Shown here piece after piece: positions 6,797-10,010 of a stretch of 10,010 nucleotides of DNA; position 1 is the first letter of the stretch, and every line of letters begins with the position of its first letter. The position numbers and the translations under genes are program-made. Below the pieces are notes generated by a model. The model was not told the DNA's origin. It ran no database searches and saw only the letters and a list, made by a program, of their open reading frames with translations. This DNA is from Actinomycetota bacterium (GTDB lineage Bacteria > Actinomycetota > Actinomycetes > Nanopelagicales > Nanopelagicaceae), in the NCBI GenBank assembly GCA_009705025.1, contig WLDA01000019.1, positions 1 through 10,010 of the forward strand, written 5' to 3'.

Positions 6797-7942
6797 ATGG
6801 TCATCAAAGCAACAATTAAAAAGACTCAAAAGAAGCTTAGTTCATCTATCTCTCGTAAAGAAAAGAATGTAACGCCGCCAGATTATGGTGTTATGGGAGT
6901 TCCGATAAATCGTGCAAATCCATTCTATTTTGGCTTTATTGCAACAACAGGGGCACTCTGCGCAATAGTTCTTTTGCGAGCACTTGCTAGCACAAGCCAA
7001 ATATTTATTCTTATTCTCATCGCTCTCTTCCTAGCAACTGGACTCAATCCAGCGGTTGAAGCAATTCGCCGCCGTGGGACAACAAGAAGCCAAGCAGTTG
7101 CACTTATTTTTATTCTTGTCATCGCATTTGTTATCTTTTTTGCATGGGTAGTTATTCCACCTGTTGTTTCGCAGGGATCTCAACTTATAAATAAAGGTCC
7201 TGAACTCTTGGCGCAATTGAAGAATAATTCATACATAGACCAACTCAATGCTCAGTATGGACTCATTGATACTCTGCAAAGCAAGCTGCTCTCCATTACT
7301 AAAGATGGCACGCTACTTATTTCAACATTCGGTGGAGTCGTTGGCGTTGGAAAGTCGGTATTGAGCGGAACTTTTTCAGGGCTCACAATATTGATTCTGA
7401 CCCTATATTTCTTGAGCTCTCTTCATCAAGCAACAGAACTAGGTTTGAGCCTTGTACCTGCTAGTCGTCGCGAGAGAGTTCGCAGATTGACATATGCAAT
7501 TATCGATCGGGTTGGCCTATTCGTTGGTAGCCAAGTGATAATCGCATTTATGGCAGCGATATACATATTCTTCTTGGCAATTTTCTTAGGACTGCCTTCA
7601 CCTATCGCAATTGGAATGGTTGTGCTTGTTTGTGGTCTTGTGCCGCTCATCGGTCACTTCTTAGGATGTGGCGTAGTCACTATCATCGCTCTGACACAAT
7701 CTATTTCAATTGGAATTATTGCTTTTGTCGCTTACGTTCTCTATGTGCAAGTTGAGAACTACGTAGTAACACCACGCATCATGAAGCGAACTCTTTCAGT
7801 ACCAGGAGCTGTAACAATTATTTCAGCCATGATTGGTTCATCATTGCTCGGGCTAATCGGAGGATTACTTGCTGTTCCTGTTGCTGCTGCTGTTATTTTG
7901 ATTCTAGATGAAGTAGTTATTCCTAAGGCAAATAACGAGTAA
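6797..7942 (+). CDS. AI-2E family transporter (PF01594-type membrane protein)
   Basis: This is a multi-pass inner-membrane protein of the AI-2E family, whose members include the autoinducer-2 exporter TqsA and some Na+/H+ antiporters; the substrate here is unknown. After a basic cytoplasmic N-terminus (residues 1-40, many Lys) come hydrophobic segments near 44-62, 68-86 and 99-121, a soluble stretch (about 122-185), then segments near 192-208, 242-263, 268-290, 292-315 and 340-372. This is the family's usual three-plus-five layout. Family hallmarks are LVPLIGHFLGCG (281-292) and the VQVENYVVTPRIMKRTLSV block (317-335) before the last hydrophobic region. The length of 381 residues is typical. 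The gene is monocistronic, divergent from the DUF4032 unit. Its TAA is followed directly by the complement of the hydrolase TAA. A hairpin 10 bases downstream is the probable terminator. Confidence 0.9.
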   Translation: MVIKATIKKTQKKLSSSISRKEKNVTPPDYGVMGVPINRANPFYFGFIATTGALCAIVLLRALASTSQIFILILIALFLATGLNPAVEAIRRRGTTRSQAVALIFILVIAFVIFFAWVVIPPVVSQGSQLINKGPELLAQLKNNSYIDQLNAQYGLIDTLQSKLLSITKDGTLLISTFGGVVGVGKSVLSGTFSGLTILILTLYFLSSLHQATELGLSLVPASRRERVRRLTYAIIDRVGLFVGSQVIIAFMAAIYIFFLAIFLGLPSPIAIGMVVLVCGLVPLIGHFLGCGVVTIIALTQSISIGIIAFVAYVLYVQVENYVVTPRIMKRTLSVPGAVTIISAMIGSSLLGLIGGLLAVPVAAAVILILDEVVIPKANNE

Positions 7943-8653
7943 TTAGTACTCCAAAGGTAGCGGCGCCTTATCTGGTGCAACTACCTTTGTTATCTCGCTA
8001 AGTACTCGATGCACCGATGGCTCTCCTATCCATAAATGTTTCGCGCCATCAACTGCAATAATCTTCATTTGTTTCACTGATGCAAAACGAACTCTTGCCT
8101 CATCTGGTCTTAGGTAATCATCAAATTCAGGGACAAGTGAGGTTATAGGCCGGCCATCTTGAGCCCAGAATTGCAAATCAGAATCAACTGAGGTGCGAAG
8201 CGGTGGGCTAAGGAGAATCAATCCTTGAAGGCGAGAATCGCGTGCATGGCGAAGTGCGAGATCTGTTCCGAATGACCAACCAACAACCCAGAGTTTTTCA
8301 ATTTTCAAAGTGTCAAAGCAGTACGCAAGCATCGCTTCAACATCTAATCCCTCTGCCCCGCCGTTATCAAATGTTCCTGTACTCGTTCCGCGATCACTTG
8401 TTGTGCCGCGGGTATTGAAACGCACAACAGTGATGTCGGCTAATGCAGGAAGTCGGTATGAAGCTTTCTTGAATACATGGCTGTCCATCATTCCACCAGC
8501 AGTTGGAAGCGGATGTAAAAATAAGATCGCCCCTCGGGAGTTGGCGATTGGTTGTGCAACTTCTCCTACCAATGTGATTCCATCTGAAGTTCTTACTTCG
8601 AACTCCGTACGTGTGGCGGGCAGGACCGTATTGGCTCTAATCACTTCGGTCAT
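7943..8653 (-). CDS. Alpha/beta hydrolase, COG2945-like
   Basis: This is a 236-residue cytoplasmic serine hydrolase of the alpha/beta fold. In order it shows HPLPTAGGMMDSH (47-59, the oxyanion-hole region), VVRFNTRGT (76-84), GTFDNGGAEGLDVEAML (93-109) and the nucleophile elbow GWSFG with Ser127. The acid is probably Asp178 or Asp179 (PEFDDY) and the base His206 (GAKHLW). The HPxP..GG, RFN.RG and GxFDxGxGE blocks are the pattern of the COG2945 group, whose substrates are generally not known. The triad is complete, so activity is expected, but the substrate is unassigned. The start is ATG 8653, without a Shine-Dalgarno; TAAGAT ends 7 bases upstream. It is divergent from an aldehyde dehydrogenase across 38 bp and convergent with the AI-2E gene with no gap. 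Its last codons overlap a strong hairpin (7952-7989). Confidence 0.87.
   Translation of the reverse strand: MTEVIRANTVLPATRTEFEVRTSDGITLVGEVAQPIANSRGAILFLHPLPTAGGMMDSHVFKKASYRLPALADITVVRFNTRGTTSDRGTSTGTFDNGGAEGLDVEAMLAYCFDTLKIEKLWVVGWSFGTDLALRHARDSRLQGLILLSPPLRTSVDSDLQFWAQDGRPITSLVPEFDDYLRPDEARVRFASVKQMKIIAVDGAKHLWIGEPSVHRVLSEITKVVAPDKAPLPLEY
7952..7989. terminator. Hairpin terminator candidate inside the hydrolase 3' end
   Basis: CAAAGGTAG (7952-7960) pairs perfectly with CTACCTTTG (7981-7989). Inside it GCGCC (7963-7967) pairs with GGTGC (7974-7978) through four Watson-Crick pairs and one G-U, closing a six-base loop. The structure starts 10 bases after the AI-2E stop and is followed on the plus strand by TTATCT, only a partial U-tract. 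It is best placed to end the AI-2E transcript. On the minus strand it lies within the last hydrolase codons and lacks a U-tract. Confidence 0.55.
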
Positions 8654-8660
8654 ACTTCAA

Positions 8661-8666
8661 ATCTTA
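8661..8666 (-). promoter_or_regulatory. Candidate -10 (TAAGAT) of the hydrolase gene
   Basis: TAAGAT is a TANNNT hexamer followed by TTGAAGT and the ATG at 8653, placing the transcription start at or beside the start codon. Confidence 0.5.
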
Positions 8667-8678
8667 TCTATAGGGCAC

Positions 8679-8684
8679 TACTCT
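8679..8684 (+). promoter_or_regulatory. Candidate -10 (TACTCT) of the aldehyde dehydrogenase gene
   Basis: TACTCT is a TANNNT hexamer followed by 7 pyrimidines (TTTCTCC) and the ATG at 8692. The pyrimidine run excludes a Shine-Dalgarno, which supports leaderless initiation. Confidence 0.5.
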
Positions 8685-8691
8685 TTTCTCC

Positions 8692-10010
8692 ATGGTCATT
8701 CATCACGGAGCAACTTTTGATTCCCACTTTCCAGTTACAGGCGAAGTAGTTGGCACATATCCAATATTTGGTGCAGACGATGTACAGGTAGCAGTTGCAT
8801 CTGCTCGCGTCGTCTCTCCGGCATGGCAAAAACTTGGATTCAATGGCAGAAAGAGAGTCTTGCTCGCCTGGAGTAATCTCATTATTAATCGTGTAGATGA
8901 AGTAACTGAACTCATTTCACGAGAAACTGGAAAGCCAGTAAGTGATGCAAAATTAGAAGCTAGTTTGGCTGTTACTCACCTTGGTTGGGCAGCGCGCAAT
9001 GCAGGGGAAATCATGCGTACATCGCATCGCTCTCCTGGTTTAGTGATGGCAAATATGTCAGCAACGGTTGAGCGCTCACCACTTGGTGTCATCGGTGTAA
9101 TCGGTCCGTGGAACTATCCAATATTTACACCGATGGGCTCAATTGCATATTCATTGGCAGCAGGTAACACGGTTGTATTCAAGCCAAGTGAATTCACACC
9201 TGGTGTTGGAATGTGGCTAGCTCAAACATTTAGTGAAGTTGCACCATTTGAACATATCTTTACATGTATTACTGGTCTTGGTGAAACAGGAAAAGCACTC
9301 TGTGAAAGTGGAGTTGATAAGTTAGCTTTCACAGGGTCAACAAAGACTGCAAAGATTGTTGCGGCAACGTGTGCGACAACCATGACACCTGTTGTTCTTG
9401 AATGTGGAGGAAAAGATCCAGTGATCGTGGCAGCAGATGCCGATATCAAACGCGCTGTTGATGCAACTATCTGGTCTGCGATGAGCAATGCAGGACAGAC
9501 ATGTATTGGTGCAGAACGTGTTTATGTCCACGAGAGTGTTGCAGATGCATTTATTGCCGGAATGGTTGAAGCAGCAAGAAAGATTCATCCTGGTGCACCT
9601 GGTGTCGGAAATTACGGACCAGCAACAATGCCAAAGCAACTCGACATCATTGAATCCCACATCAAGGATGCAATTGCTCGTGGAGGAACTCCCGTTTTTG
9701 GTGGAGCCGATTCTGTAAAGAAGCCCTACGTTGAACCAGTAATTTTGGTTGATGTGCCTGAAGATTCAACTGCTGTGCGCGAAGAAACTTTCGGACCAAC
9801 AATTGTTATCAATAGAGTAAACAGCATGGATGAAGCTATTCAACTATCAAATGCTTCACGTTATGGACTTGGCGCATCTATCTGGTCCAAGCGTCAAGGC
9901 AAAAGAATTGCTTCACAACTCAAATGTGGAATGGTTGCAATCAATTCAGTGATTTCATTTGCTGCAATTGCATCCGTGCCATTTGGCGGCGTCAAAGACA
10001 GTGGTTATGG
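8692..10010 (+). CDS. NAD(P)-dependent aldehyde dehydrogenase (3' end beyond window)
   Basis: This enzyme oxidises an aldehyde to the carboxylic acid in the cytoplasm with NAD+ or NADP+. The open frame runs uninterrupted from ATG 8692 to the window end, 439 codons plus two bases. The family is usually about 450-520 residues, so only the tail is missing. The active site is complete: GPWNYP with Asn141 (oxyanion), VFKPSE with Lys164 and Glu167 (cofactor site), FTGSTKT (213-219, Rossmann loop), ECGGKDP with Glu237 (general base), NAGQTC with catalytic Cys271, and EETFGP (364-369). The end in the window, PFGGVKDSGY, is the usual ALDH block before the C-terminal segment. The N-terminus is short compared with many ALDHs, starting close to the first conserved strand. 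Substrate class cannot be fixed from sequence; it resembles general and semialdehyde-type bacterial enzymes. It is divergent from the hydrolase gene. Confidence 0.93.
   Translation, partial: MVIHHGATFDSHFPVTGEVVGTYPIFGADDVQVAVASARVVSPAWQKLGFNGRKRVLLAWSNLIINRVDEVTELISRETGKPVSDAKLEASLAVTHLGWAARNAGEIMRTSHRSPGLVMANMSATVERSPLGVIGVIGPWNYPIFTPMGSIAYSLAAGNTVVFKPSEFTPGVGMWLAQTFSEVAPFEHIFTCITGLGETGKALCESGVDKLAFTGSTKTAKIVAATCATTMTPVVLECGGKDPVIVAADADIKRAVDATIWSAMSNAGQTCIGAERVYVHESVADAFIAGMVEAARKIHPGAPGVGNYGPATMPKQLDIIESHIKDAIARGGTPVFGGADSVKKPYVEPVILVDVPEDSTAVREETFGPTIVINRVNSMDEAIQLSNASRYGLGASIWSKRQGKRIASQLKCGMVAINSVISFAAIASVPFGGVKDSGY

Larger units (their letters stand above)
8654..8691. promoter_or_regulatory. 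38-bp overlapping divergent promoter
   Basis: This gap must serve both the hydrolase (minus) and the aldehyde dehydrogenase (plus). TAAGAT (8666-8661) and TACTCT (8679-8684) are the two -10 candidates. A plus-strand -35 candidate, TTCAAA (8656-8661, 17 bases from TACTCT), touches the minus-strand -10, so the two polymerase footprints would overlap. Confidence 0.5.

Noticed and set aside
8310..8720. Plus-strand open frame of 136 codons opposite the hydrolase
   Set aside because: It mirrors the hydrolase reading frame and runs into the divergent promoter and aldehyde dehydrogenase start; its translation shows no domain.
9337..9660. Minus-strand open frame of 107 codons inside the aldehyde dehydrogenase
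   Set aside because: It is antisense to the catalytic core; the many Cys and His residues come from the opposite-strand GCA-rich codons, not from a zinc protein.
1..10010. CRISPR array, tRNA or rRNA gene, insertion sequence, toxin-antitoxin pair or prophage genes
   Set aside because: None was seen: no spaced direct repeats, no cloverleaf-like segment, no transposase or integrase motif, and all long stretches are accounted for by ordinary genes.

Overview
The window looks like part of a small, streamlined, moderately AT-rich actinobacterial chromosome. GC is in the mid-40s by eye, intergenic gaps are very short, and there are no mobile elements, RNA genes or repeats arrays. The proteins are actinobacterial: a homodimer-type pyruvate dehydrogenase E1 close to the mycobacterial one, a DUF3052 protein, an AhpE-like peroxiredoxin and a DUF4032 protein. 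Low GC plus compact layout suggests a freshwater planktonic lineage such as the acI/Nanopelagicales group. That placement is an inference from style, not from a marker gene.

Layout. Positions 1-571, minus strand: DUF3052 gene followed by a peroxiredoxin gene cut by the left edge. Positions 690-3416, plus strand: aceE, divergent from DUF3052 across a 118-bp control region. As recalled, the same neighbourhood (ahpE, DUF3052 gene, aceE) exists in Mycobacterium tuberculosis. Positions 3417-6706, minus strand: a tight three-gene unit read DUF4032 kinase-like protein, then a CnoX/YbbN-type thioredoxin-TPR protein without active-site cysteines, then an MFS transporter. Positions 6797-7942, plus strand: an AI-2E family membrane protein. 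Positions 7943-8653, minus strand: a COG2945-type alpha/beta hydrolase. Positions 8692-10010, plus strand: an NAD(P)-dependent aldehyde dehydrogenase cut by the right edge.

How it works together. The genes are mostly housekeeping: pyruvate oxidation to acetyl-CoA, peroxide defence, a putative chaperone/signalling unit, membrane transport and aldehyde oxidation. No exotic system is visible. The most informative signals concern expression. Several start codons have a TANNNT -10-like hexamer ending 6 or 7 bases upstream and no Shine-Dalgarno, the signature of leaderless transcription. Both convergent gene pairs abut with zero bases between their stop codons. One of these junctions carries a strong hairpin buried in the end of the opposing gene. 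The hydrolase and aldehyde dehydrogenase promoters share only 38 bp.
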